Assembly (NCBI RefSeq): GCF_000373905.1
Contig: NZ_KB892705.1
Coordinates: forward strand, 4,166,478-4,230,477
DNA: 64,000 nt
Reading direction: 5' to 3'
Origin: Mycobacterium sp. 155
GTDB lineage: Bacteria; Actinomycetota; Actinomycetes; Mycobacteriales; Mycobacteriaceae
In this document: piece after piece, positions 39,391-47,980 of the stretch
Layout of the letters: each line of letters begins with the position of its first letter
Position numbering within the stretch: position 1 is the first letter of the stretch
Made by a program: the position numbers and the translations under genes
Notes under the pieces: model-generated
Seen by the model: only the letters and a program-made list of their open reading frames with translations
Databases searched by the model: none
Told to the model about the DNA's origin: nothing

Positions 39391-40073
39391 CGGGACAACC
39401 TCCTGCGTAACAGCCCGTCGAAGACGATGTTGACCCCGTTGAGCAGTGGCTGCCCCTTGGACTTCGAATAGTCGGTGTAGAGGATCTCCACCGGTTCTTC
39501 GGCCACCCGCCAATGCTTTTCGTGTGCCATGGCGATGAACTCCCCGGCATGGCTCATGCCGTTCATGGTGAGGTTCAGCTCGTCGGCGACCTTCTTGTCG
39601 AACACCCGCAGCCCGTTGTGAGCATCGGTTAGCCCGAGTGCACGGCTCTGCGGGCTCAGAGCCGCCGCGGCCCGCAGAATGATCCGCTTCAACGGCGGGG
39701 TCTGTGTGACCACACCGGCGAACCGCGTGCCGACCACCAGATCGACGTCGTCGGTGTCGAGCCGGTCGATCATCCGGATCACGTCTTTGACCTGGTGCTG
39801 ACCATCGGCGTCGAACGTGGCGAACACCCTGGCGCCGGGACGGCTGCGGGCGTACTCGACACCGGTCTGGATGGCCGCGCCCTGGCCGAGGTTCACCGGG
39901 TGGGGGACGACGTGCGCGCCGGCACGCAGTGCGGCGGCGGCCGTGTCGTCGCGGCTGCCGTCGTCGACGCAAACCACGTTGGGGAAGACCGAGCGAACGT
40001 CGGAGATGACGTCACCGATGATGGTCGCCTCGTTGAAGGCGGGAATGACGATCCAGACGTCGTGGTAGCGCAT
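39387..40073 (-). CDS. ppgS: Polyprenol-phosphate glycosyltransferase PpgS
   Basis: This GT2 enzyme (228 residues from ATG 40073; 232 from GTG 40085) has VIPAFNEATIIGDV, the nucleotide-sugar motif CVDDGSRDDT and the metal-binding FATFDADGQHQ. The M. tuberculosis orthologue Rv3631 transfers N-acetylgalactosamine to decaprenyl phosphate, feeding the galactosamine substituent of arabinogalactan. It lies 7-19 bp after the flippase-like gene and overlaps the DUF2304 partner, so the whole leftward chain from 46.7 kb is probably one transcript. Confidence 0.9.
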   Translation of the reverse strand: MRYHDVWIVIPAFNEATIIGDVISDVRSVFPNVVCVDDGSRDDTAAAALRAGAHVVPHPVNLGQGAAIQTGVEYARSRPGARVFATFDADGQHQVKDVIRMIDRLDTDDVDLVVGTRFAGVVTQTPPLKRIILRAAAALSPQSRALGLTDAHNGLRVFDKKVADELNLTMNGMSHAGEFIAMAHEKHWRVAEEPVEILYTDYSKSKGQPLLNGVNIVFDGLLRRRLSR

Positions 40074-40092
40074 GTCGATGGGCACCAAACTA

Positions 40093-41421
40093 CTACGCGG
40101 GTGGCACTGATGCCCGGCGCAGCGCGCCCAGGTGGACGGCGATTCCCACCAGCGGCGCACACAGCAGGGCGATCACCGTGCGGGTTTGCAGGCCTACCGG
40201 CAGCAGCAACAGCGCCACCGCGGCCACCGTGGCGATGATCCAGCCCGCCGCGTAGGCGCGGTGCAGCGCGGCCGCGACGGCTGCCGCGCCGGTGAGAGTC
40301 AGCATTGCGATCGCGACGGCGGCGGCGGTCAACCAGGCCAGCAGTGCGCCTTCGGCGCGGTATTCGGGACCGAAGGCCACCACCAGCAGCCACGGGCCGA
40401 GCAGCCCGGCGGCCAGCACCCCGATCGCGCCGAGTCCGGCCACCACGGCGGCCGGCGCCAGCAGGGCCCGCAACCGGGCGTCACGCTGGTCGACGAAGTG
40501 CGCGATCAGATTGCCCTGCATCGCGGTCAGCGGTACCAGCAGCGGAGCCCGGGTCAGCGTCACCGCCAGGATCACCACGCCGCCGGCCGCGCCCAGGTCC
40601 GCCGAGGTGGCCTTGAGCAGCACGGGGAAGCCCATCACCAGGATGGCGCTGGCGCCCGCGGCCGCGATCGAGTGCGCGGCACCACGCAGGAACGTCCCCG
40701 GGCTACCAGCGGTGACCAGTCGGGCGGCCAGCCGCGTCGCGGGTGAGGCGATCAGCAGGATCAGCCAGGCCACCGCACCGGCCACGGTGGCCCACAGGAA
40801 GCCGACCAGCTGCCAGCCCAGCACGACGGTCCCGGCCGCAACGGCGACCCGGATGGCGGCATCGGTGACCATCAGCGCCCCGTACTGTGACCAGCGGTTC
40901 ACCCCGGCCAGCATGCCGAGCAGGGTCGCGTGCATGCAGAACCCGGCCAGGCCCGCGCTGAGCAGCGCCACACTGAGCACGGGCGATTCGACGAAAACGT
41001 GTGGTGCCCACAGCGGCGAGGTGCCCGCGATCACCGCGGCGGCGACGACTCCCACCAGCGCGGCCACCCGCATGGGGTGCGTGCGGTGCCCCGGACCGAC
41101 GTCGGGGTTGAGCGATACCGCGCGGACCTCGCGGGTGGCCTCCTGCAGCAGGCCGTTGGCGGCCCCGGTGACCAGGCCGAACGCGCCCCAGAACACGCTG
41201 AACACCGAGAAACCTGCCGGTTCGAGGGCCCTGGCGGCCAGATACAGCACGGCGTAGCCGCACAGTGCGGTGATCGCGGTCGCCGCTCCGACGGTTGCGA
41301 CGCTGTGGCGCGTGACCGGGCCTGGCGATGAGCCGCTTGCGCGAAGAGAATCAGATGGCGATGAGCCGCTTGCGCGAAGAGAATCAAACGGCGATGAGCC
41401 GCTTGCGCCGCCGTCGGTCAC
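40093..41421 (-). CDS. MATE/Wzx-like polysaccharide flippase (Rv3630-like) with N-terminal repeats
   Basis: GTG 41421 overlaps the M1 peptidase stop (GTGA), giving 442 residues and about 12 membrane helices of the polysaccharide-transporter/MOP type (Rv3630 is similar). Residues about 5-33 consist of an 11-residue repeat GSSPSDSLRAS encoded by a 33-bp tandem repeat with atypical codons (TCT, CTT, GCA). No other start codon precedes the first membrane helix, so the repeat is very likely translated as a cytoplasmic tail. The gene is a candidate translocator of a lipid-linked sugar such as the PpgS product. Confidence 0.82.
   Translation of the reverse strand: MTDGGASGSSPFDSLRASGSSPSDSLRASGSSPGPVTRHSVATVGAATAITALCGYAVLYLAARALEPAGFSVFSVFWGAFGLVTGAANGLLQEATREVRAVSLNPDVGPGHRTHPMRVAALVGVVAAAVIAGTSPLWAPHVFVESPVLSVALLSAGLAGFCMHATLLGMLAGVNRWSQYGALMVTDAAIRVAVAAGTVVLGWQLVGFLWATVAGAVAWLILLIASPATRLAARLVTAGSPGTFLRGAAHSIAAAGASAILVMGFPVLLKATSADLGAAGGVVILAVTLTRAPLLVPLTAMQGNLIAHFVDQRDARLRALLAPAAVVAGLGAIGVLAAGLLGPWLLVVAFGPEYRAEGALLAWLTAAAVAIAMLTLTGAAAVAAALHRAYAAGWIIATVAAVALLLLPVGLQTRTVIALLCAPLVGIAVHLGALRRASVPPA
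41324..41407. repeat. 33-bp tandem repeat in the flippase gene
   Basis: GGCGATGAGCCGCTTGCGCG and the following 13 bases recur at 41324-41356 and 41357-41389, with a third partial copy at 41390-41407. The copies differ at three bases. The minus strand reads GSSPSDSLRAS or GSSPFDSLRAS in the flippase frame. Confidence 0.93.
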
Positions 41422-42767
41422 AGCGGCGGCAGGGCTGTCGAATAAAGCCAGGCCTGCCACAGCGGCTGCAACGACTCGTCGGCGTAGCGTGCGGCCAGCC
41501 CGGTGAAGTCGTCGGTGACCGCGGTGCTGTGCCGATACTTGGTCGTCCAATCCTGCAGCAGCGCAAAGAAATTCTTGTCGCCGATGCGGCTGCGCAGCAC
41601 ATGCAGGGTCAGGGCGCCGCGCTTGTACACCCGGTCGTCGAACATGTCCTTGGGCCCGGGATCGGACAACAGCAGATTCTGCGGCAGGTCGGCGAGGCCG
41701 CGGTGGTAGCGTGCGGCCCAATCGGCGGCGCTTGGGCCGCCGCTGTTCTCCGACCACAGCCATTCGGCGTAGCAGGCGAAGCCTTCGTGCAGCCAGATGT
41801 CACGCCAGTGCCGCGCGGTCACCGAATTGCCGAACCACTGGTGGGCCAATTCATGGGCGATGAGCCGCTCGGCGCCGCGATTTCCATCGCAGTGGTTGGC
41901 GCCGAAGATCGAAATACCTTGGGCCTCAAGAGGTATTTCCAGGTCGTCGTCGGTGATCACCACGGTGTAGCCGGTGGCCAGCGGGTATGGCCCGAACAGT
42001 TTGACGAACAACTTCATCATCTGGGGCTGCCGCGCGAAGTCGTGGTCGAAGTCACGCTTGAGCCGGGGCGGCAGTACCGCATGCATCGGCACGGGTGACT
42101 TGGACAGCCGGTAGCTCTCGTACATGCCGATCTGCAGCGTGATCAGGTAGCTCGAGGTCGGCTCGGCCTGCTCGTAGGTCCACACGGTGTGCCCGGCGCG
42201 TACTTTGCGGGAGACCAGCTCACCGTTGGCGATCGCGAGATATGGGCTGTCGGTGCTGATCTGGATGCGGTAGCTGGCCTTGGCGCTGGGATGGTCGTCG
42301 CAGGGAAACCAGGTGGCCGCGCCGTTGGGCTGCCCGGCCACCAGGGCGCCGTTGGACAGCTCCTCGAAACCGACCTCACCCCAATGGGTGTCGATGGGGC
42401 GCGGGTTGCCGCCGTAGCGCACGAAGACGGTCATTGCGGCGCCTGCGGGTAGTGGCGCGGCCAAGGTGATCAGCAGTTTTCCGCCCGAACAACGGAACTG
42501 GGCGGGTCTGCGTCCGTTCACCGAGACCCTCGACACGTTCATGGTGGGTGCGAGGTCGAGCGTGAACGTGCGCAGCTGGGCCAGGGTCACCGCGGTGATG
42601 GTGGCCGCACCGGCCAGCCGATTGGCCGAAACCTTGTATTCGAGGTCGAGTTCGTAGCGCGACACGCGGTAGCCGAAGTTGCCGTTGGCCGGCAGGTACG
42701 GGTCGATGACGGGAGCGGGGGATGCCTTCTTCACGGCTTTCTTGACCGTCTTGTCGGAGCGCGTCAC
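41418..42767 (-). CDS. M1-family zinc aminopeptidase
   Basis: The start is GTG 42767, overlapping the NRPS stop (GTGA); 449 residues. The zinc site is HELAHQWFGNS with the third ligand Glu in WLHEGFACYAEW, 18 residues on. The usual GAMEN exopeptidase motif is replaced by IPLEAQG, as in several actinobacterial members. No signal peptide is visible. In epsilon-poly-lysine producers a zinc aminopeptidase that degrades the polymer is associated with the synthase, so this protein could be a polymer-degrading or self-protection enzyme. The alternative is a general aminopeptidase. Confidence 0.88.
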   Translation of the reverse strand: MTRSDKTVKKAVKKASPAPVIDPYLPANGNFGYRVSRYELDLEYKVSANRLAGAATITAVTLAQLRTFTLDLAPTMNVSRVSVNGRRPAQFRCSGGKLLITLAAPLPAGAAMTVFVRYGGNPRPIDTHWGEVGFEELSNGALVAGQPNGAATWFPCDDHPSAKASYRIQISTDSPYLAIANGELVSRKVRAGHTVWTYEQAEPTSSYLITLQIGMYESYRLSKSPVPMHAVLPPRLKRDFDHDFARQPQMMKLFVKLFGPYPLATGYTVVITDDDLEIPLEAQGISIFGANHCDGNRGAERLIAHELAHQWFGNSVTARHWRDIWLHEGFACYAEWLWSENSGGPSAADWAARYHRGLADLPQNLLLSDPGPKDMFDDRVYKRGALTLHVLRSRIGDKNFFALLQDWTTKYRHSTAVTDDFTGLAARYADESLQPLWQAWLYSTALPPL

Positions 42768-45700
42768 GCGGCGGTGTCCTCGGGCTTCTTGGGGGTCTTC
42801 TCGGGAGCCGAGGCGACGCGCTTCTTGCCGAACAGGTTCCACGGCGCGATCGGGTTGCCCTGCCAGCGGGTCGAAGGGGGAACTTCATCGCCGCGCATCA
42901 CCAGTGAGCCGGGACCGACAGTGGCCCCGGCACCCAGCCGGGCCGCGGGCAGCGCCACGCAGTGCGGACCGAGCGTCGCGCCGTCCTCCAGCACGACGCT
43001 GTCCAACCGCATGATGCGGTCGTGGAACAGATGCGTCTGTACCACGCAACCGCGGTTCACCGTGGCCCCGGTGCCCAGGGTGACCAGATCGGCCTCGGGC
43101 AGCCAGTAGGTTTCGCACCACACGCCGCGGCCGATCGAGGCGCCGAGCCCGCGCAGCCACAGATTCATCACCGGGGTGCCGCTCGCGGCGCGGGCAAACC
43201 ACGGCGCCGCAACGGTTTCGACGAAGGTGTCCGACACCTCGTTGCGCCACACGAACGACGACCACAGCGGGTGTTCGACGGCACGGATCCGGCCGATCAC
43301 CAACCACTTCGCGATCACGGCGATGGCGCCGGCCACCGCACCGGCGGCCAGCAGCACCACACCGCTGGCCAGCGCGGTCCACAGATAGCCGATGCGGATC
43401 GCCGTGGCCTGCAGCGCGCCCAACACCGCGACACCGATCGCGAAGGTCACGATCACCGGGATGATGCGGCAGGTTTCCACAGTGCCGCGCATGATCTTGA
43501 GCCGGTTGGACGGATGGAACGTGAGCAGCGCGTCGGCCGCGGTTGGGTTGCGGCGCAGCCGGACCGGCGGGCTGCCCAGCCATGACGATCCCGCCTTGGC
43601 CTTGTGCGGGGCGGCGGACAGCACCGCCACCAGCCCGTCGTCGGGCACCTTGCGGCCGGGTTGGGTAATGCCCGAATTACCCAGGAAGGCCCGCTTGCCG
43701 ATGGTGGCCTTTGCGACGTGGATCCAGCCGCCGCCCAGCTCGTAGGACGCCACCATGGTGTCGTCGGCCAGGAATGCGCCGTCCTGCACCTCGGTGAACT
43801 TCGGGGTGAACAGGGCTGTCGAAATCTCGGTGTCCTTGCCCACTTTCGCGCCGAGCAACCGTAGCCACCACGGTGTCAGCAGGCTGGCGTAGATGGGGAA
43901 CAGATAGTTGCGGGCGGCGTCCATCAGCCGTTCGGTGGCCCATAGTTGCCAGCCGATCCGGCTGCGCACCGGGTGGTAGCCCTCGGTCAGGCGCAGCGAC
44001 AGCAGTCGCACGCCGATCACCGTCAGCGTGGCGTAGACCACCAGTGCGGCCAGTGCGGCTACCGGCGTCCACGCCAGTGCGGGCAGGATCGCCGCATGGG
44101 GGGACGCGGTGCCGCGGACACCCCAGCCGATCACGGCTAGCCCGACGCCCAGCGCGGCCAGCGGCAGGCTGCCCAGCAGGATCGAGGTCACGCCGTAGAC
44201 CGCCACCCACGCCGGGGCGCGGCCCGGCCGGTGGTCGGGCCATGGATGACGGGCCTTGCCGGACTTCACCGCAGGTGAGCCCCTCCAGAACTGCCCGTTC
44301 TTCACCTTGCCTATCACTGCGGAGCCGGGGGCCACGTCGGCGTTCTTGCCGACGGTAGCTCCGGGCAGCAGCGTGGTGCGTGCGCCGATGGTGGCGTCGT
44401 TGCCGATCGACACGGGCCCGACGTGGAACAGGTCGCCGTCGATCCAGTGCCCGGTCAGGTCCACCTCCGGCTCGACAGAGGCGCGGTGGCCGAGCTTGAG
44501 CATGCCGGTCACCGGGGGCGCCGAGTGCAGGTCGACGCCCTTGCCGACGTTGTTGCCCAGCGCCCGGGCGTAGTAGACCATCCACGGCGCGCCGGCCAGG
44601 TTCTCCGCACCGCTGGCGTCGGCCAGCCGTTCGGCGATCCAGACCCGCAGGTGCACGGCGCCGCCGCGGCGGTATGTGCCGGGTTCGAGCCCGGTTAACA
44701 GCATCCTCGCGAACAACACCGCGATGCCCATCCGGCCCACGGGCGTGATGAAGACGAGGAAGCCCGCCAGCAGCCACCACCAGTTCAGCGTCTTGGCCCA
44801 CGGCACGATCCCCGCGGCGGCAGCAATGTTGTTCAGCAACGCCAGCCACACCACCCACTGCACTCCGGTCAGGGTGGCCAGCGGCAGCGAAAGTCCTACC
44901 TGCGCGGCCTGGGTGAGCTCCGGTGTCGGCTTGACCACACGGGTTTCCACCCGCGGTGGCGGCTTGAGCTCATCGAGGTAGCCGGCCAGCGAACCCAGCC
45001 GCGGATGGTCGTAAAGGTCGGCGACGGTCACTTGCGGATAACGCTGCCGCAGCGCGGCCACCAGCTGAGCCGCCGACAGTGAGCCGCCGCCGAGTGCGAT
45101 GAAATCGGCTTCCGGGCCCTCGATCGCGGTGCCGAGGACATCGCGCCACAGTCCTGCCAGCCAGCCCAGGGTGCCGCCCAGGTCGGGGGTCTCCTGTTCG
45201 GTCTCGCCGGGCGGTGGCCACGGCAGGGCGTTGCGGTCCACCTTGCCCGACGTGCGGGTCGGTAACTCGTCGAGCAGCACCAGCCGGGGCACCAGCGCTG
45301 CGGGCAGCGCTTCCGCCAGCGTGGCACGGGCCGCCGCTAGGTCGAAGTCGGGATCGGTGCTGGCGACATAGCCGACCAGCAGTGGCGTGCCGCTGGCGGT
45401 CTTGCGTACCGCCGCCGCGCCGCCGCTCACGCCTGGCAGGTTGACCAGCGCGTTGTCCACCTCGCCCAGCTCGATGCGCCGGCCGCCGACCTTGACCTGA
45501 TCGTCGGCGCGGCCCTGGAAGTAGAGGCCGTCTTTCTCCAGACGCACCAGGTCGCCGCTGCGGTAGGCGCGGGTCCAGCCCAGCGTCGGCATGGCCGCAT
45601 ACTTCTCGGCGTCCTTCTCCGGGTCGAGGTAGCGGGCCAGCCCCACGCCACCGATCACCAGCTCGCCGACCTCACCGAAGGAAACCTGCGCACCCTGTGC

Positions 45701-46702
45701 GTCCACGACCGCCAGATCCCACCCCGGCAGTGGCAGGCCGATGCTGACCGGGCTCTGCCCGTCCAGTTTGGCTCCGCAGGCGACCACGGTGGCCTCGGTG
45801 GGCCCGTAGGTGTTCCACAGTTCACGGCCGTCGACCGCGAGGCGCTGCGCGAGTTCGGGCGGGCACGCCTCGCCGCCGAAGATCAACAGCCGTACCGCCT
45901 CAAGCGCCTCGGCGGGCCAGAGCGCCGCCAGCGTTGGCACGGTCGACACCACCGTGATGTCGCGGGAGACCAGCCACGGGCCCAGATCCATGCCGCTGCG
46001 GACCAGCGACCGGGGTGCGGGCACCAGGCATGCCCCGTGCCGCCAGGCCAGCCACATCTCCTCGCACGACGCGTCGAACGCAACCGACAGGCCGGCCAGC
46101 ACGCGGTCACCGGGCCCGATCAGGTTGTCCTGCAGGAACATCCGAGCCTCGGCGTCGACGAACGCGGCGGCGCTGCGGTGCGTCACCGCGACACCCTTCG
46201 GGGTTCCGGTCGAACCTGACGTGAAGATGATCCACGCGTCATCCCGGCCGAGCGGTGCCGCGGCGCGCCAGCCCCGCGACGAGCCGGCGCCGCGTACCAG
46301 GCCGGCTTCGGTGATCACGCCGACGACGTTGGCCTCGCCGAACACCAGTTGCGCGCGTTCGTCGGGATCGTCGGCGTCGACCGGCACGTAGGCCGCTCCG
46401 GCCGCCAGGGTGGCCAGGATCGCGACGTAGAGGGCATAGCTGCCCGACGGCATGCGGATCCCGATCCGGTCGCCGCGGCCGATGCCGCGCGCCGCGAGCC
46501 AGGAGACGCTGTCCTCGACGTCGGTGATCAGCTCGGCATAGGTGAGTTGTACCGAGCCGTCGTCGAGCGCCGGGGCGTCCGGGAACCGTCGCGCGGTGTC
46601 GTACAGGATGTCGACCAGCGTCCGCGGTTCGGGAGCCGCGGAGGAAAGCACGTATTGCGCAGGGATCGCATGCTTGCCCTGTGTTCCATCCGCAGCTGCC
46701 AC
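42764..46702 (-). CDS. Pls/PosA-type non-ribosomal peptide synthetase (poly-amino-acid synthase-like)
   Basis: The 1312-residue protein starts at GTG 46702. An adenylation domain (residues about 25-500; FTSGSTGTPKG, NTYGPTEATVV, RTSGKVDRNALP) is followed by a carrier domain (FIALGGGSLSAAQL). Three pairs of membrane helices (about 630-690, 850-910, 1085-1150) then alternate with three left-handed beta-helix/acyltransferase-like domains. This is the layout of epsilon-poly-L-lysine synthase Pls. Aligning the pocket by eye to GrsA gives D-A-E-T-I-G-T-V-V-K, which resembles lysine pockets. Product and polymer length are unknown. It is the first gene of the leftward chain. Confidence 0.88.
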   Translation of the reverse strand: MAAADGTQGKHAIPAQYVLSSAAPEPRTLVDILYDTARRFPDAPALDDGSVQLTYAELITDVEDSVSWLAARGIGRGDRIGIRMPSGSYALYVAILATLAAGAAYVPVDADDPDERAQLVFGEANVVGVITEAGLVRGAGSSRGWRAAAPLGRDDAWIIFTSGSTGTPKGVAVTHRSAAAFVDAEARMFLQDNLIGPGDRVLAGLSVAFDASCEEMWLAWRHGACLVPAPRSLVRSGMDLGPWLVSRDITVVSTVPTLAALWPAEALEAVRLLIFGGEACPPELAQRLAVDGRELWNTYGPTEATVVACGAKLDGQSPVSIGLPLPGWDLAVVDAQGAQVSFGEVGELVIGGVGLARYLDPEKDAEKYAAMPTLGWTRAYRSGDLVRLEKDGLYFQGRADDQVKVGGRRIELGEVDNALVNLPGVSGGAAAVRKTASGTPLLVGYVASTDPDFDLAAARATLAEALPAALVPRLVLLDELPTRTSGKVDRNALPWPPPGETEQETPDLGGTLGWLAGLWRDVLGTAIEGPEADFIALGGGSLSAAQLVAALRQRYPQVTVADLYDHPRLGSLAGYLDELKPPPRVETRVVKPTPELTQAAQVGLSLPLATLTGVQWVVWLALLNNIAAAAGIVPWAKTLNWWWLLAGFLVFITPVGRMGIAVLFARMLLTGLEPGTYRRGGAVHLRVWIAERLADASGAENLAGAPWMVYYARALGNNVGKGVDLHSAPPVTGMLKLGHRASVEPEVDLTGHWIDGDLFHVGPVSIGNDATIGARTTLLPGATVGKNADVAPGSAVIGKVKNGQFWRGSPAVKSGKARHPWPDHRPGRAPAWVAVYGVTSILLGSLPLAALGVGLAVIGWGVRGTASPHAAILPALAWTPVAALAALVVYATLTVIGVRLLSLRLTEGYHPVRSRIGWQLWATERLMDAARNYLFPIYASLLTPWWLRLLGAKVGKDTEISTALFTPKFTEVQDGAFLADDTMVASYELGGGWIHVAKATIGKRAFLGNSGITQPGRKVPDDGLVAVLSAAPHKAKAGSSWLGSPPVRLRRNPTAADALLTFHPSNRLKIMRGTVETCRIIPVIVTFAIGVAVLGALQATAIRIGYLWTALASGVVLLAAGAVAGAIAVIAKWLVIGRIRAVEHPLWSSFVWRNEVSDTFVETVAAPWFARAASGTPVMNLWLRGLGASIGRGVWCETYWLPEADLVTLGTGATVNRGCVVQTHLFHDRIMRLDSVVLEDGATLGPHCVALPAARLGAGATVGPGSLVMRGDEVPPSTRWQGNPIAPWNLFGKKRVASAPEKTPKKPEDTAA

Positions 46703-46764
46703 GAGTACAAACTACTAAGCCACGGTCCCGGCAGCCCGATGAAGCGCACGGCGTGGCACACTTG

Positions 46765-46900
46765 TCGGTGGAGGGGAGTATTCCTTCGCCACAGTGTCGT
46801 CATCACATCGGCTGAGAATGAAGTCGGTCGGTGCTGTGGACCCGCCCTCGCGGCGGGTGGAAGAGACCTCCGGCGTTTTTTGACGACCGGAGGATTCCCG
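46765..46900 (+). promoter_or_regulatory. yybP-ykoY manganese riboswitch upstream of terC
   Basis: The leader contains the conserved GGGGAGTA (46773-46780), GTCGTCATC (46797-46805), a GC-rich hairpin CCCGCC/GGCGGG, and the 3' element GGAAGAGACC, in the order of the yybP-ykoY class. The 3' CCTCC (46867-46871) can pair either with 5' GGAGG (46770-46774), closing the aptamer, or as CCTCCGG with CCGGAGG (46887-46893), which hides the terC Shine-Dalgarno. Metal binding would therefore switch translation on. Confidence 0.82.
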
Positions 46901-47869
46901 ATGCAGGTAACCCAACTCGAGTGGATCATCACGCTGACCGTGACGATCACCGTGCTGTTGTTCGACGTGATGGTGATCGGGCGCAGGCCCCATGAGCCGT
47001 CAACCCGCGAGACCGCGACGTATCTGTCGATCTACCTCGGCCTGGCCGTGGCGTTCGGGGTATGGGTGTGGTTCTTCCACGGCAGTCAGTTCGGGTTGGA
47101 GTTCTTCGCCGGGTGGCTCACCGAGTACAGCCTGTCGGTGGACAACCTGTTCATCTTCCTGATCATCATGGCGAGCTTCAAAGTGCCGAGGATCTACCAG
47201 CAGCAGGCCCTGCTCGTGGGCATCATCCTCGCGCTGATCTTCCGCGGCATCTTCATCGCGCTCGGCGCGGTGGCCATCGAGAAGTTCTCCTGGGTGTTCT
47301 ACATCTTCGGGGCGTTCCTGCTGTACACCGCGATCAACCTGCTCCGTGACACCGAGCACGATGACGACGCCGACAACGCCGTGGTGCGGTTCGCCCGGCG
47401 GCATCTGCGGACCACCGACCGCTGGGACGGGCTGCGGTTGTGGATCAAAGATGACGGGGCGAGATTGATGACCCCGATGTTCCTGGTCATCGTGGCGCTG
47501 GGAACCACCGACCTGCTTTTCGCGCTGGATTCCATACCTGCGATCTATGGCCTCACCCAACAGCCCTACCTGGTGTTCACCGCCAACGTGTTCGCGTTGA
47601 TGGGGCTGCGCCAGCTGTACTTCCTGCTCGGTGATCTGCTCAAGCGGCTGGTCTATCTGTCTCAGGGGCTGGCCGTCATCCTGTTCTTCATCGGTGTGAA
47701 GCTGGTGTTGCACGCTCTGCACGAGAACGAGCTGCCGTTCATCAACGGCGGTGAGCCGGTGCCGGTCCCGAACATCCCCACGCTGGTGAGTCTGGGCGTG
47801 ATCGTGGTGACGCTGACGATCACCACGGTGGCCAGCCTGTACAAGACTCGGGTGCGTGACCTCCGGTAA
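46901..47869 (+). CDS. TerC-family membrane protein (probable Mn(II) exporter)
   Basis: The 322-residue protein has about eight to nine membrane helices with the two TerC acidic motifs: SLSVDNLFIFLIIM near residue 78 and FALDSIPAIYGLT near 208. TerC/Alx proteins export or buffer manganese and help load metals onto exported proteins. The start ATG 46901 follows GGAGG, and that RBS is part of the riboswitch expression platform. It is divergent from the Pls-like operon. Confidence 0.93.
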   Translation: MQVTQLEWIITLTVTITVLLFDVMVIGRRPHEPSTRETATYLSIYLGLAVAFGVWVWFFHGSQFGLEFFAGWLTEYSLSVDNLFIFLIIMASFKVPRIYQQQALLVGIILALIFRGIFIALGAVAIEKFSWVFYIFGAFLLYTAINLLRDTEHDDDADNAVVRFARRHLRTTDRWDGLRLWIKDDGARLMTPMFLVIVALGTTDLLFALDSIPAIYGLTQQPYLVFTANVFALMGLRQLYFLLGDLLKRLVYLSQGLAVILFFIGVKLVLHALHENELPFINGGEPVPVPNIPTLVSLGVIVVTLTITTVASLYKTRVRDLR

Positions 47870-47885
47870 CGCTACCTGGGAAATT

Positions 47886-47911
47886 GTCGTGCACGACTAG
47901 GTATTGTCGTG
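47886..47911. promoter_or_regulatory. Palindrome and direct repeat before the stress-signalling genes
   Basis: A perfect 12-bp palindrome GTCGTGCACGAC (47886-47897) is followed by a second GTCGTG (47905-47910), giving ATTGTCGTG twice at 20-bp spacing. It lies 70-95 bp upstream of the response-regulator/phosphatase start and is a candidate operator. Confidence 0.45.
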
Positions 47912-47980
47912 GAGTTGTCACTAAAGCAGATGGTCAGCGCGACCTGGGTGACCTCATTACATGTAAGGATGTGATGGTCC

